This document shows, one piece after another, positions 15,984 to 25,739 of a DNA stretch of 64,000 bases. The notes under the pieces are model-generated. The model made no database searches. It was not told where the DNA came from and was given only the letters and a program-made list of their open reading frames with translations. Made by a program: the position numbers and the translations under genes. This DNA comes from UBA1563 sp041667115 (lineage in GTDB: Bacteria > Bacteroidota > Ignavibacteria > Ignavibacteriales > Ignavibacteriaceae): assembly GCA_041667115.1 (NCBI GenBank), contig JBAYFO010000011.1:1-64000 (forward strand), read 5' to 3'. Position 1 is the first letter of the stretch; each line of letters begins with the position of its first letter.

Positions 15984-17240
15984 TTAACTTTCTTGAAATT
16001 TATTTTGAAAAATTATGCTACCGTTTTTAATTGTCATTTCATTTAGGTTCTGCCCGACATTATAAACGATGTTGGCGTAATCATTTGTATTAAAAACGGC
16101 AAGATCCGCTTTTTTGCCGACCTCCAAACTTCCAACTTCTTTACTAAGAGAAAGCGCATGCGCCGCATTAATGGTTACAGCGGAAATGGTTTCTTCAATT
16201 GACATCTTCATTTTTATTGCGGCAAGACTCATAATAAAATTAAGTTGGGCAATGTTTGAAGAGCCGGGATTGTAATCTGTTGAAAGTGCAACGATAGCGC
16301 CGGTATCAATTAATTTTCTCGCAGGGGCATATTCGTAGTTTAAAAAGAAGGAAACTCCGGGAAGTAAAACTGCCACCGTATCTGATTGCGCAACTTTAGC
16401 AATATCTTCTTCTTTAATAACTTCAAGGTGGTCAATACTAACGGCGTGATGTTTCAATGCAATGTTAATTCCTCCGATCGTGTTGAATTGATCGGTATGT
16501 AATTTTAAGTTTAATCCAAGAGCTTTTGCTCTCGAAAAAACAATGTCAATTTCATCAGCAGAAAAGGCAGTCGACTCACAGAATCCGTCGCAAAATTTTG
16601 CCAATTTATGTTCGGCGATGAAAGGCAACATTTTTTGATTAATCTCTTCGAGATATACATCGTGCAGATGTTCTGTTCCATTTGGAAAAGTATGCGCACC
16701 GAGAAAAGTTGGAATAATCGTGATCGGAAAAATTTTCTGTAAATGTTGGATGACTTGAAGGAGTTTAATTTCATTCTCAAAATTCAGTCCGTAACCACTT
16801 TTAATTTCCAACGAAGTAATTCCCTGTGCAATAAAATATTTGATGCGGGGGGAGATGAGTTGCACTAATTCAATTAGGGAAGCGTTGCGGACAGCTGTGG
16901 CCGTAGTGTTGATACCTCCACCAAGTTTTGCAATTTCTTCATAGGATGTTCCGGCAAGTTTTAAACGAAATTCGTTTGCACGCGAACCGGCAAAAGCAGT
17001 ATGGGTGTGGCATTCAATTAATCCAGGTAGAACAATTTTATCTTTCACATCAATTATTTTGTAGCCGGACTCGTTTATAATTGAAGCGTTAGGGATTAAA
17101 TCCTTAATTGTATCATCTTCAAAAATTAACGAATGATTTTCGAGAACGGATATTTCCTGTAAGTCTTTTCCGCGTTTAAAATTTTTTCCGGTGGTTGCAA
17201 CCGTAACAATTTGGGCGGGATTTTTAAGGAGTGTTCTCAT
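15984..17240 (-). CDS. hutI: Imidazolonepropionase
   Basis: A 418-residue amidohydrolase-superfamily enzyme. The metal site HxH is H78 and H80 in IECHTHTAFAGSR. Other hallmarks are GGGINTTATAVRNAS, SGYGLNFENEIKLL, KLHTDQFN and the C-terminal ALSTDYNPGSSN aspartate. It hydrolyses 4-imidazolone-5-propionate to N-formiminoglutamate, the substrate of FtcD encoded next. hutH and hutU, which make its substrate, are not in the window and must be elsewhere. The stop-to-start gap with the SPOR lipoprotein gene upstream is only 2 bp, so translation is likely coupled. Confidence 0.95.
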   Translation of the reverse strand: MRTLLKNPAQIVTVATTGKNFKRGKDLQEISVLENHSLIFEDDTIKDLIPNASIINESGYKIIDVKDKIVLPGLIECHTHTAFAGSRANEFRLKLAGTSYEEIAKLGGGINTTATAVRNASLIELVQLISPRIKYFIAQGITSLEIKSGYGLNFENEIKLLQVIQHLQKIFPITIIPTFLGAHTFPNGTEHLHDVYLEEINQKMLPFIAEHKLAKFCDGFCESTAFSADEIDIVFSRAKALGLNLKLHTDQFNTIGGINIALKHHAVSIDHLEVIKEEDIAKVAQSDTVAVLLPGVSFFLNYEYAPARKLIDTGAIVALSTDYNPGSSNIAQLNFIMSLAAIKMKMSIEETISAVTINAAHALSLSKEVGSLEVGKKADLAVFNTNDYANIVYNVGQNLNEMTIKNGSIIFQNKFQES

Positions 17241-17242
17241 AC

Positions 17243-17773
17243 TTATTTTTGAATATTAATCGTGTCCGCAACAACCTGAGCAGGTGAAAATCCAAGTTGG
17301 CTTAATTTAAAAGCCATATTGTTAGCGCCGGTAAGAGATTCATAATCACCTACTTTCACTTTATAAAGAGGGGGCTGGAACGCAATATAGATATCATTTT
17401 TATTTGTTTTAAAGTAAACATCAGAACGCATTTGTTGTGCTTGACTCAAATCGTCGGTTGCTAAAACCTGTACCCGATATCCCGGTTCTCTTACGGTAAC
17501 TTTTTTTGAATTATCGACTTGAGGGTAATCCCACCACAAACTGTCGTTATTCATTTTTGATTCAACGTTTTTTGTTTCTTCATCTTTAATTTGAAGTTGG
17601 TATGGGGTAAAATCAAAATCTTCAACTAAAGTTAAAGCAGGTTTGTCCGCAACAGTCTTAACCTCGTCCGTTGCGTGCTTGTAACGATTATCAGTTGAAT
17701 CAATTGATGACCCGCATGAAGCAATTAACAATGCGGTCAACAGATAAATAATTATTGATGTAAATTTTCTCAT
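17243..17773 (-). CDS. SPOR-domain lipoprotein
   Basis: A 176-residue protein with a lipoprotein signal ending in the lipobox LLIASC-G (cysteine about residue 20) and a C-terminal SPOR-like domain from about residue 97. That domain reads GYRVQVLATDDLSQAQQMRSD, then PPLYKVKVGDYESLTGAN and a final LGFSPAQVV. SPOR domains bind denuded peptidoglycan glycan, often at division sites, so a periplasmic wall-binding role is inferred. It is the first gene of the minus-strand run that continues with hutI. This is an odd pairing with histidine degradation but is tied by a 2-bp spacing. Confidence 0.8.
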   Translation of the reverse strand: MRKFTSIIIYLLTALLIASCGSSIDSTDNRYKHATDEVKTVADKPALTLVEDFDFTPYQLQIKDEETKNVESKMNNDSLWWDYPQVDNSKKVTVREPGYRVQVLATDDLSQAQQMRSDVYFKTNKNDIYIAFQPPLYKVKVGDYESLTGANNMAFKLSQLGFSPAQVVADTINIQK

Positions 17774-18019
17774 AAACTTTCTTAATAAGATAAAGAAATA
17801 TAAAAATAATTCTTCGGAAGATAATATTTTAAAATTAGACAGCTATACATAAAATATGATTTCAGCCGGTAAATTTCTCTGCTGCGTGGATTTTCCAGCT
17901 AACCAATATGTGTGCGACACCCAAGATGCTGCGTGAGACTATCAATTGTGCAACTGCCATTCTCAATCCGGGGTTCATCAGCAAAAATACGTTGTTTAGG
18001 AAAAAATCTTAGAATTAGT

Positions 18020-18027
18020 TATTTTTG
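18020..18027 (+). promoter_or_regulatory. -7 element candidate for glgA
   Basis: TATTTTTG matches the Bacteroidota TAnnTTTG -7 element 23 bp before the glgA start. The nearest upstream TTG (17992) is 25 bp away, longer than the usual spacing, so only the -7 part is convincing. Confidence 0.35.
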
Positions 18028-18050
18028 CACTACATAAAACGCAGGATCCA

Positions 18051-19544
18051 ATGACATCTTCAAAAAGATTAAAAATTCTTTTCGTAACTTCAGAACTTTT
18101 TCCTTTCATGAAAACCGGTGGGTTAGCTGATGTTTCGGCTGCTCTCCCTCAAATGCTTACCGAATTAGGGCATGAAGTAAGAATATTAGTTCCCAAATAT
18201 GGGGCTATAGACAGTAGAAAGTACAAAATCCACGAAGTTGTAAGGTTAAAAGATATCACAGTAAAAATTGGCGATAAGGATGTTGTCTTTTCACTCCGCT
18301 CTTCATTTTTACCTTCACAACGTGTTCGTGTGCAAATCTATTTTTTAGATAATCAAGAATATTTTGGAAGCAGAAAAAGCCTTTACACCGATCCGATATC
18401 GGGGGCAGATTATAAAGATAACGATGAGCGCTTTATTTTATTAGCGAAGTCGGTCTTTCAATTGGTCACTCTATTGGGATGGGTTCCGGATATTATTCAT
18501 AGTAACGATTGGCAATGTGGATTGATTCCCGCTTACCATAAAAATGTTTATGGCTCGGAAGCTCCGTTCGACTCAATAAAGAACATTTTTACTATCCATA
18601 ATTTATTTTATCAGGGCGTTTTTCCTGCATCAACTTTTGCTAAAACAGAATTGCCGAAAACAATGGATAACGATAAAAATTCTTTAATTAACGGAGAATT
18701 TAATTTCCTCAAAAACGGTATTCTTTATGCCGACTATGTTACCACAGTTAGTGAGGGCTATGCAAAAGAGATTGTCTCGAGAAAAGAAGTCGGATTGGAT
18801 TTACAACCTTGTTTAGCAAAAAGAAAAAATACACTTAGCGGAATTGTAAATGGTATTGATACTACTGTTTGGAATCCGCAAACCGATAAATTTATTCCCC
18901 ATAAATTTTCTTTTGAAACGATAGGGAAGAAACTTGATAATAAGAAAATTTTAGTTGAACGTTTCGGACTTCCGTTTGATGAGAAAACTCCGGTGATAGG
19001 AATTATTTCCCGGTTGAACGATACAAAAGGAATGGACCTGGTTATTGATGCGTTTGAAGAATTAATGAAAATGAAAATTCAGGTTGTACTGCTTGGAGCA
19101 GGAGACAGAAAATTTCAAACTGCATTCGAAAAATTAACGAAAAAGCATTCAGATAAATTTGCTTCGTATCTTGGATTTAATGATGATTTAGCCCACTTAA
19201 TTGAAGCAGGTTCCGATATGCTGCTCATGCCATCGCAGTTTGAACCGTGTGGATTGAATCAAATGTACAGTTTGGTTTACGGAACGATTCCGATTGTTCG
19301 GGAGACTGGTGGTTTGGGCGATACGGTTACTGCTTTTGATGAGAAGACCGGAGAAGGAAACGGATTTGTTTTCCAGAAATATGATTCCGCGGTTTTACTC
19401 AAAGAAGTGAAAAAAGCGGTGAAACTTTTCGATGAAAAGAATTTGTGGCTTAAGATAATTAAAAACGGAATGAAATCTGATTTCAGTTGGAAATCTTCTG
19501 CTAAAAAATATATTGATTTATATAAAACGGTACTCTCAATCTAA
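18051..19544 (+). CDS. glgA: Glycogen/starch synthase
   Basis: A 497-residue GT5 glycosyltransferase. The N-terminal KTGGLADVSAALP motif (K21) binds the nucleotide sugar, HSNDWQCGLIPAY and FTIHNLFYQGVFP are conserved, and the C-terminal domain has ISRLNDTKGMDL, MPSQFEPCGLNQMY and RETGGLGDTV. It adds ADP- (or UDP-) glucose to growing alpha-1,4-glucan. Length is typical. It is followed after 3 bp by gmhB and then by a DUF4270-like lipoprotein, an arrangement I recall from flavobacteria. The gap before it (17774-18050) holds a -7 element and nothing else obvious. Confidence 0.95.
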   Translation: MTSSKRLKILFVTSELFPFMKTGGLADVSAALPQMLTELGHEVRILVPKYGAIDSRKYKIHEVVRLKDITVKIGDKDVVFSLRSSFLPSQRVRVQIYFLDNQEYFGSRKSLYTDPISGADYKDNDERFILLAKSVFQLVTLLGWVPDIIHSNDWQCGLIPAYHKNVYGSEAPFDSIKNIFTIHNLFYQGVFPASTFAKTELPKTMDNDKNSLINGEFNFLKNGILYADYVTTVSEGYAKEIVSRKEVGLDLQPCLAKRKNTLSGIVNGIDTTVWNPQTDKFIPHKFSFETIGKKLDNKKILVERFGLPFDEKTPVIGIISRLNDTKGMDLVIDAFEELMKMKIQVVLLGAGDRKFQTAFEKLTKKHSDKFASYLGFNDDLAHLIEAGSDMLLMPSQFEPCGLNQMYSLVYGTIPIVRETGGLGDTVTAFDEKTGEGNGFVFQKYDSAVLLKEVKKAVKLFDEKNLWLKIIKNGMKSDFSWKSSAKKYIDLYKTVLSI

Positions 19545-19547
19545 AAT

Positions 19548-20120
19548 ATGAACATTGCCGTTTTTCTTGATCGAGATGGAACCCTTAACGAAGATCCGGG
19601 CTATTTAGATGACCCATCTAAGGTAAAACTTTTTAATGATGTTGGTGAAGCATTAGCAATTTTAAAAAATGAATTTCATTTTAAACTTATTGTTGTGTCT
19701 AACCAATCCGGGATTGCCCGCGGAATTATTACCGAAGAAGCTTTAGCTGCTGTAAATGCTAAGATCAATGGATTGCTTCTTCCTTTTAATGTGCAGATAG
19801 ATAAGTTTTATTCTTGTCCTTCTCATCCTGATTTTTCTTCAACGGAAGATTGCAATTGTAGAAAACCTTCCCCCAAAATGGTCTTTGATGCTGCCGAGGA
19901 ATTTTCAATTGATCTTACAAAATCCTATTTCATAGGCGATTCAAAAACCGATATTGAATGTGCTATGAATGCCGGGGTGAAATCTATTCTTGTTAAAACC
20001 GGTTATGGCAAGGAACATCTTTCTCTCTTGTTTCAAGAAAAGAAAATCCCCAACTTTGCTGCCGAAAATTTCCGGGAAGCTGTAGACTTCCTCATTCACG
20101 ATTATAATGGAGATATTTAG
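19548..20120 (+). CDS. gmhB: D-glycero-heptose-1,7-bisphosphate phosphatase, GmhB-like HAD enzyme
   Basis: A 190-residue HAD phosphatase. Motif I is FLDRDGTLNEDPGYL with the two catalytic aspartates. The VVSNQSGIARGII segment follows, and then a zinc-binding loop with cysteines and histidine (CPSHPDF ... CNCRKPSP) that distinguishes GmhB and histidinol-phosphatase-type members. Motif IV is FIGDSKTDIECAMNAGV. It should dephosphorylate heptose bisphosphate for LPS core synthesis, although family members with other sugar phosphates are known. It is packed between glgA (3-bp gap) and the lipoprotein gene, whose TTG start directly follows its stop. Confidence 0.88.
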   Translation: MNIAVFLDRDGTLNEDPGYLDDPSKVKLFNDVGEALAILKNEFHFKLIVVSNQSGIARGIITEEALAAVNAKINGLLLPFNVQIDKFYSCPSHPDFSSTEDCNCRKPSPKMVFDAAEEFSIDLTKSYFIGDSKTDIECAMNAGVKSILVKTGYGKEHLSLLFQEKKIPNFAAENFREAVDFLIHDYNGDI

Positions 20121-21329
20121 TTGAATTATCAGAAAAAATTTTTTCTTGTGCGCCAGAAACTCATGAATTTTTGGCTGATTTTAATCCTTTTGCCTTTTTT
20201 GTTTGTCGCTTGCAGTGATGATCCCTCATCTGTTGGAAGTGATTTATTAAGTCAGGATGCTATTATCATTTCAAAATTAGATTCTAATACGGATACATTG
20301 AGCCAAAAATTTGATCCGCATCATGCCGTGTTATCGTTAGGTTCTTCCGATGTTCTTCTTGTTGGGAAAGATGCAAATGTAGAATCACAACTTCTTCTTG
20401 CGTATTCATTTGCTCTTGCCGATAAATATCTAGCAGACTTTGACTCCCTTACCATTGTTTCCGCAAAGGTTTCCCTTAACAAAGTTTACTCATTTGGAGA
20501 TACTTTGCAGCCTTTTAATGTTGGGATTTATCAAGTTACTTCAACGTGGAATTCACTTTTCACTGCCGATTCACTTTCCAAATTAACATATAACCAAACA
20601 TCTCTGATGCAGTCATCAGACGTTTCGAGCAGTGTCTACTCCTTCGATGTTAATACTTCTTTGGCAACGGAATGGTTTAAAGCCGCAAAAGATACTTCGC
20701 TTGGGAAAAATTTCGGGATTTTAATTAAACCTACCGGGACTTGTAGATTTTCCGGATTCGCAGCTTCTTCGTCATTAAATTCAGATGTTCCAACTTTTCA
20801 GGTTATTGTTAAGAAATCAACGGCGTACGAAACATATCAAGATACCTTAACTTATAGCGGTTCGGTTGACGTTCACATTATTCAGGGGACATTTCCGGAA
20901 GCCACAAACAAAACGTTGACTATCCAAAGCGGAACCGGTGTTCAGGGTAGACTTTGGTTTGATCTTTCAAAACTTCCGAGCGACGCAGTTGCAGATTTTG
21001 CAATACTAACATTAAGCCTCGACACACTGAATACGAAAGTTGGCTCTTCCTTTATTGATGGACTGTTGGTTTATCAAATTGCGGATTCAACCACCGATTC
21101 AACCTACTCACAATTTGTAATTCCACTCTCCCGTTCAGGAAATACTTACACCGGTGATGTTGCAAATATTATTAATAATTCGATCTTTCCGAAGAACAAT
21201 TATGGGATGTTGATCATGCCTTCTTATCAGATTAAAGGAATCGAGAACTTTGCATTATTTAACAGCAATCCGGTGAATGGGGAGTTTAAACCACGATTGG
21301 CTATAACTTATTCACAGAAAAAGAAATAA
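20121..21329 (+). CDS. DUF4270-like lipoprotein
   Basis: A 402-residue protein with a lipoprotein signal (LILILLPFLFVAC-S, cysteine at about 31) and then SDDPSSVGSDLL, resembling the start of DUF4270 proteins of Bacteroidota. The body is beta-rich with repeated segments on the scheme L-x-S-x-x-V-x-L, consistent with DNRLRE-type surface lipoproteins. A TTG at 20121 is preceded by GGAG and directly abuts the gmhB stop; an ATG at 20163 would also leave the signal intact. The function is unknown. Position next to glgA agrees with the flavobacterial arrangement. It should sit in the outer membrane. Confidence 0.65.
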   Translation: MNYQKKFFLVRQKLMNFWLILILLPFLFVACSDDPSSVGSDLLSQDAIIISKLDSNTDTLSQKFDPHHAVLSLGSSDVLLVGKDANVESQLLLAYSFALADKYLADFDSLTIVSAKVSLNKVYSFGDTLQPFNVGIYQVTSTWNSLFTADSLSKLTYNQTSLMQSSDVSSSVYSFDVNTSLATEWFKAAKDTSLGKNFGILIKPTGTCRFSGFAASSSLNSDVPTFQVIVKKSTAYETYQDTLTYSGSVDVHIIQGTFPEATNKTLTIQSGTGVQGRLWFDLSKLPSDAVADFAILTLSLDTLNTKVGSSFIDGLLVYQIADSTTDSTYSQFVIPLSRSGNTYTGDVANIINNSIFPKNNYGMLIMPSYQIKGIENFALFNSNPVNGEFKPRLAITYSQKKK

Positions 21330-21337
21330 GAAATCTT

Positions 21338-22582
21338 ATGAAATATTTAAAAAAAATAGTTTTGTTTTTTGCTTTAGGGTTACCGCTTTTTGCACAGGTT
21401 AATTCGCCTTACTCTCGCTATGGAATCGGAGAGCTTGAATATTCTTATTCAGCCAGACGAGCCGGTATGGGGGGACTGGGTGTTGCCGTTGAAGATAATT
21501 CTTTTATCTCGATGTTGAATCCTGCGGCATGGCATTCGATCAACTTAACAAGGGTTGAATTTTCCTCCTATTTCAACGGAAGTTTTGTAAAAGATCAAAA
21601 TCAAAAAAGTTTTTATTCCGGCGGATACTTTTCCGGTTTTTCTTTCGCAATACCGGTTAGTAAGGACAATGGTATTTCAGTGGCGATGGGATTAATCCCG
21701 ATTTCAAAAATAGCTTATGAAACGAAAACAGTAGTGCTTAATCCTTCAACACAAACAGAAGATTATTCTACTACTTATTCCGGCGATGGCGGACTGTCAA
21801 AATTTTATCTAGGAACGTCCTACACATTACCGTTTGATATGAGTGTCGGCGCTACATTAGATTATAACTTCGGGACGTTCGGATATCATTCAAAATTAGA
21901 TTACCCGTCAAATACTTCTGCGGGTTCTTCCTTCAAGACAGAATATAAAGTTAAAGGGCTTGGCGGAACGTTTGGATTGATTTCTCAAGATATTAACAAA
22001 GACTTTTTTAAAATTAATTTTTTGCAAGATCTTAGGATTGGTGCTTCTGTTTCAATGATTTCCCAACTCTCCTCTGATACTTCTTTCACAAAATTAGGAA
22101 ATTACGCAACGGATACTTTATCCCGTGGAATCACTACAATGAAGATTCCCCCAAGATTTACTTTCGGCGCTTCGGCTAGACTTAATCCTCAAACACAAAT
22201 TTATGCTGATTATCTTTTCCAAAATTGGTCAGACTATGCTGTTTCGGGAAATACAGATCAGAATTTACAAAATCTTACTAAAGTTAGTTTAGGAATTGAA
22301 TATAAAAATAGCACTCAGCCTTATTCTCTTTCAGATTTAATTGTCTGGCGCGGCGGTTTTAGTTTTGGAACTACTCCTTACAAGATCAACGGGAAAAGTG
22401 TTAACGAGTTTTCGGTGAGCGGGGGTGTCTCCTTGCCCTTCAGCAGAGAGAATTATTTAGATCTTTCGCTGCAGTATATTTCAAGAGGCTCAACCGATGC
22501 GGGGTTGTTAAAGGAAAACATCTTTAAACTAGGCGCTACATTAAGCCTTGGTGAACTTTGGTTTGTAAGACAAGATTTTTAA
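21338..22582 (+). CDS. Outer-membrane beta-barrel protein
   Basis: A 414-residue protein with a signal peptide (IVLFFALGLPLFAQ). It then has SPYSRYGIGE and ARRAGMGGLGVAVEDN...MLNPAAW, the start seen in FadL/PorV-like and related barrel proteins of Bacteroidota. The rest alternates strands ending in aromatic residues, such as LDLSLQYISRGS and a terminal LGELWFVRQDF with a final phenylalanine typical of outer-membrane insertion. It may be transport- or secretion-related, but no ligand can be inferred. It starts 8 bp after the DUF4270-like lipoprotein stop and may form a complex with it. Confidence 0.75.
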   Translation: MKYLKKIVLFFALGLPLFAQVNSPYSRYGIGELEYSYSARRAGMGGLGVAVEDNSFISMLNPAAWHSINLTRVEFSSYFNGSFVKDQNQKSFYSGGYFSGFSFAIPVSKDNGISVAMGLIPISKIAYETKTVVLNPSTQTEDYSTTYSGDGGLSKFYLGTSYTLPFDMSVGATLDYNFGTFGYHSKLDYPSNTSAGSSFKTEYKVKGLGGTFGLISQDINKDFFKINFLQDLRIGASVSMISQLSSDTSFTKLGNYATDTLSRGITTMKIPPRFTFGASARLNPQTQIYADYLFQNWSDYAVSGNTDQNLQNLTKVSLGIEYKNSTQPYSLSDLIVWRGGFSFGTTPYKINGKSVNEFSVSGGVSLPFSRENYLDLSLQYISRGSTDAGLLKENIFKLGATLSLGELWFVRQDF

Positions 22583-22602
22583 TAATAAGTACAAGATAGA
22601 AA

Positions 22603-23898
22603 ATGAATTTCTTAAAAAATGATCCAGAAATATTTAAAGTTCTTCAATTAGAATTAGACAGACAACAATTTAATTTGGAATTGATCGCGTCCGAAAATTT
22701 TGTTAGTGCGGCAGTGCTTGAAGCAGCCGGTTCTGTTTTAACAAATAAATATGCCGAAGGATATCCCGGTAAACGATATTACGGCGGGTGCGAGTTTGTT
22801 GATATGGCGGAAGAGCTTGCCCGCGAAAGATTAAAAAAATTATATAACGCCGAATATGTAAACGTCCAACCGCACAGCGGCTCGCAAGCAAATATGGCGG
22901 TCTTCTTTTCGATTTTGAAACCGGGTGATAAATTTTTAGGATTAAGTCTTGCTCACGGCGGACATTTAACCCATGGTTCACCGGTAAATTTTTCAGGTGT
23001 TTTGTACAATGCTTCCGGCTATTCACTTTCAAAAGAAACCGGATTGTTAGATTATAATTTGATAGAAGATTTGGCGAAAAAGGAAAAACCAAAATTAATT
23101 ATCACCGGCGCAAGCGCTTATTCACGCGATTGGGATTATGAAAAATTCCGCCAAATTGCAGATTCCGTCGGTGCATTTTTGTTTTGCGATATGGCTCATC
23201 CTGCCGGATTAATTGCAAAAGGATTGCTGAATAATCCTTTGCCGCATTGTCATTTTGTTACCTCAACTACGCATAAAACGTTACGTGGTCCCCGCGGTGG
23301 AATCATTCTGATGGGAAAAGATTTCGAGAACCCGATGGGGATTAAAACTCCAAAAGGAGACCGAACAAAAATGATGTCGGAGATTTTAGATTCGAATGTT
23401 ATGCCCGGTATTCAAGGCGGACCTTTGATGCATATCATTATGGCAAAAGCCGTAGCGTTTGGCGAGGCTTTACAAGACTCATTTAAACTTTACGCCGAAC
23501 AGGTAATTAAAAATGCAAAATCACTTTCTGCAAAATTAATGGAATATGATTTTGATATTATTTCGAATGGAACCGACAATCATTTAATGCTTGTTGATCT
23601 AACAAAAAAGAATGTTACCGGAAAAGTTGCAGAAATTGCACTTGGTAAAGCCGGAATTACAGTTAATAAAAATATGATTCCGTTCGACCTGAAGAGTCCA
23701 TTTGTAACCAGCGGCGTTCGTATCGGTACACCGGCGATGACTACAAGAGGAATGAAAGAGGCGGAGATGGATGTGATTGCCGGGTTAATCAACCGTGCTA
23801 TACAAAATACGGAAAATGACACAGAGCTTGAAAAAATAAAGAATGAAGTAAAAATCTTCTGCAAAAATTTTCCATTATATCCCGAATTAAGCCGATAG
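22603..23898 (+). CDS. glyA: Serine hydroxymethyltransferase
   Basis: A 431-residue PLP enzyme. [10 protein letters not shown] and [21 protein letters not shown] are the family start, [15 protein letters not shown] is present, and the PLP lysine lies in [15 protein letters not shown]. The C-terminal [12 protein letters not shown] is intact. It converts serine and tetrahydrofolate to glycine and methylene-THF, linking with the glycine cleavage enzyme at 33234 and the folate-dependent histidine route at 14-17 kb. It starts 20 bp after the barrel gene. Confidence 0.96.
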   Translation: MNFLKNDPEIFKVLQLELDRQQFNLELIASENFVSAAVLEAAGSVLTNKYAEGYPGKRYYGGCEFVDMAEELARERLKKLYNAEYVNVQPHSGSQANMAVFFSILKPGDKFLGLSLAHGGHLTHGSPVNFSGVLYNASGYSLSKETGLLDYNLIEDLAKKEKPKLIITGASAYSRDWDYEKFRQIADSVGAFLFCDMAHPAGLIAKGLLNNPLPHCHFVTSTTHKTLRGPRGGIILMGKDFENPMGIKTPKGDRTKMMSEILDSNVMPGIQGGPLMHIIMAKAVAFGEALQDSFKLYAEQVIKNAKSLSAKLMEYDFDIISNGTDNHLMLVDLTKKNVTGKVAEIALGKAGITVNKNMIPFDLKSPFVTSGVRIGTPAMTTRGMKEAEMDVIAGLINRAIQNTENDTELEKIKNEVKIFCKNFPLYPELSR

Positions 23899-23910
23899 AA
23901 GAAAAATTAA

Positions 23911-24663
23911 GTGGAAGATAATTCGAATAAAACAATTGGAAATGGTGAGCATGAAGTTGAGATGACTTTTCTTGATCATCTCGAAGAGCTGCGTTGGCGG
24001 ATCATTTATTCACTGATCGGAATTATAGTTGGCGCTGTTATCTGTGGTGTGTTTATTGATTTTCTTGTCGATATGGTACTCCTAAATCCGGCAAGAAAAG
24101 TTGGTGCCGAACTTCAGAATCTAAAACCGTTCGGGCAGGTCTTTCTTTATTTTCAAGTTGCAATTGTCGGCGGACTTATTTTAAGTATCCCGAATGTATT
24201 TTATCAATTATGGCGGTTTATTTCTCCAGCCCTGCATAAACGCGAAAAAAAATATATCCTGGCTATCGTTATTTTTTCTTCACTTTGTTTCTTGACCGGA
24301 ATTGTTTTTGCCTATTTTGTGATGCTGCCGTTAACCCTTAGCTTCGCGGCCCATTTTGGGTCATCGACAATCAAAAATCAATTTGCAATCGACGAGTACA
24401 TGTCGATTATTTTCAGTGTTATGCTCGGTGCAGGATTAATTTTCGAGCTGCCGATGATTTCTTTTTTCCTTTCAAAACTTGGAATTTTGAAACCATCATT
24501 TATGAGAAAATACAGACGGCATGCAATAGTTATTATCATGATTCTTGCTGCCGTGTTATCTCCCGGTACCGATCCGGTGTCTCAACTTGTTCTGGCGGTT
24601 CCGCTTGTTGTGCTTTATGAAGTTAGTATTATTATCTCAAAATTTTCGGTGAAAAAGAATTGA
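23911..24663 (+). CDS. tatC: Sec-independent translocase subunit TatC
   Basis: A 250-residue inner-membrane protein with six hydrophobic helices and the TatC hallmarks MTFLDHLEELRWRI at the N-terminus, PFGQVFLYF, and FELPMISFFLSKLG late. It is the core receptor for twin-arginine signal peptides. tatA/B are not adjacent. A GTG start is used 12 bp after the glyA stop. The stop overlaps the TTG start of the next gene, so translation is coupled. Confidence 0.94.
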   Translation: MEDNSNKTIGNGEHEVEMTFLDHLEELRWRIIYSLIGIIVGAVICGVFIDFLVDMVLLNPARKVGAELQNLKPFGQVFLYFQVAIVGGLILSIPNVFYQLWRFISPALHKREKKYILAIVIFSSLCFLTGIVFAYFVMLPLTLSFAAHFGSSTIKNQFAIDEYMSIIFSVMLGAGLIFELPMISFFLSKLGILKPSFMRKYRRHAIVIIMILAAVLSPGTDPVSQLVLAVPLVVLYEVSIIISKFSVKKN

Positions 24664-25640
24664 ACAACGTTTCGCTTTCTAATATAAGTAAACCAATAAA
24701 AACCGAGCTTGCAGAATTCTCTGAAGTTTTTGGCGAGTCGATGAAATCGAAAGTTGGTTTAGTTCATTTAGTTACAAAATATATTTTGAAACAAAAGGGG
24801 AAGAAGATTCGTCCGTTGTTAGTGCTGCTTGCATCCAAAATTTCCGGAAACATTAACGAAAGAACCTATCGTGGAGCGGTGTTGGTTGAACTATTACATA
24901 CCGCGACTCTTGTGCATGATGATGTGGTTGACAATGCAGATAAGCGAAGAGGATTTCCTTCAATTAATGCAATTTGGAAAAATAAGATTGCGGTACTGAT
25001 GGGAGATTATTTGCTTTCGCGCGGTTTGATGATTGCGGTTGACGGAAAAGATTTTGATTTCTTAAAAATTATGACCGACACGGTAAAACGGATGTCGGAA
25101 GGGGAATTGTTACAAATTCAGAAGACCCGCAAACTTGATATTAATGAAGAAGTCTATTTCAAAATTATTGCAGATAAAACTGCCTCACTATTTGAAACAT
25201 GCTGCGAGATTGGGGCGCGAAGCTCATCCGATAATCCCGAGTTTCATATAGCGATGCGTCATTACGGTGAGAATTTAGGGATCGCCTTTCAAATAAAAGA
25301 TGATATCCTTGATTACGAAGGATCGACAAAACTTTTCGGTAAACCTATTGGTGGTGATATAAAAGAAAAGAAAATTACTCTTCCGCTAATCTATTCGCTT
25401 GGACAGGCTTCAAAAGAAGAAGCGGCAAAAATAAAAAAAATCATTAAAGCCGGAAGTAAAAAAGATTCGGTACATGAGGTGATCGGTTTTGTTCGTGATA
25501 AAAACGGAATTGCATACGCAGAAAAAATAGCTAAAGATTATGCAGATAAAGCTAAAAAATGTCTCGAAAGTTTCCCGGAAAATCCTTCGAAGGCGGCATT
25601 ATCTTCTTTAATTGACTTTGTCTTGGAAAGAAAACAGTAA
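24660..25640 (+). CDS. ispB: Long-chain trans-polyprenyl diphosphate synthase
   Basis: A 326-residue all-helical prenyltransferase. The first aspartate-rich motif is DDVVDNADKRRG near residue 83 and the second is KDDILDYEG near residue 213; GKKIRPLLVLL and MGDYLLSRG are also conserved. The enzyme condenses isopentenyl units to a long chain for quinone side chains. A long-chain product is likely from the small residues before the first motif (LLHTATLVH) rather than bulky ones. Overlap of 4 bp with tatC supports co-expression. Octaprenyl versus other chain length cannot be fixed from sequence. Confidence 0.85.
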   Translation: MNNVSLSNISKPIKTELAEFSEVFGESMKSKVGLVHLVTKYILKQKGKKIRPLLVLLASKISGNINERTYRGAVLVELLHTATLVHDDVVDNADKRRGFPSINAIWKNKIAVLMGDYLLSRGLMIAVDGKDFDFLKIMTDTVKRMSEGELLQIQKTRKLDINEEVYFKIIADKTASLFETCCEIGARSSSDNPEFHIAMRHYGENLGIAFQIKDDILDYEGSTKLFGKPIGGDIKEKKITLPLIYSLGQASKEEAAKIKKIIKAGSKKDSVHEVIGFVRDKNGIAYAEKIAKDYADKAKKCLESFPENPSKAALSSLIDFVLERKQ

Positions 25641-25680
25641 AAAACTGAAATTCGCACTTAAAATTCCTCTACCGGAAATG

Positions 25681-25711
25681 TTGATTATCAATACCTCTAT
25701 AGTTATATTTG
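25681..25711 (+). promoter_or_regulatory. Bacteroidota-type promoter candidate for the lipid operon
   Basis: TTG (25681-25683) and TATATTTG (25704-25711) are 20 bp apart, an excellent match to the TTTG-N19-21-TAnnTTTG promoter pattern except for the first T. It lies 29 bp before the yceD-like gene, in the only sizeable gap at the head of the fatty-acid cluster. Confidence 0.55.
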
Positions 25712-25739
25712 GCAAGTTTTTTACGCATCCTTTTGTAAA

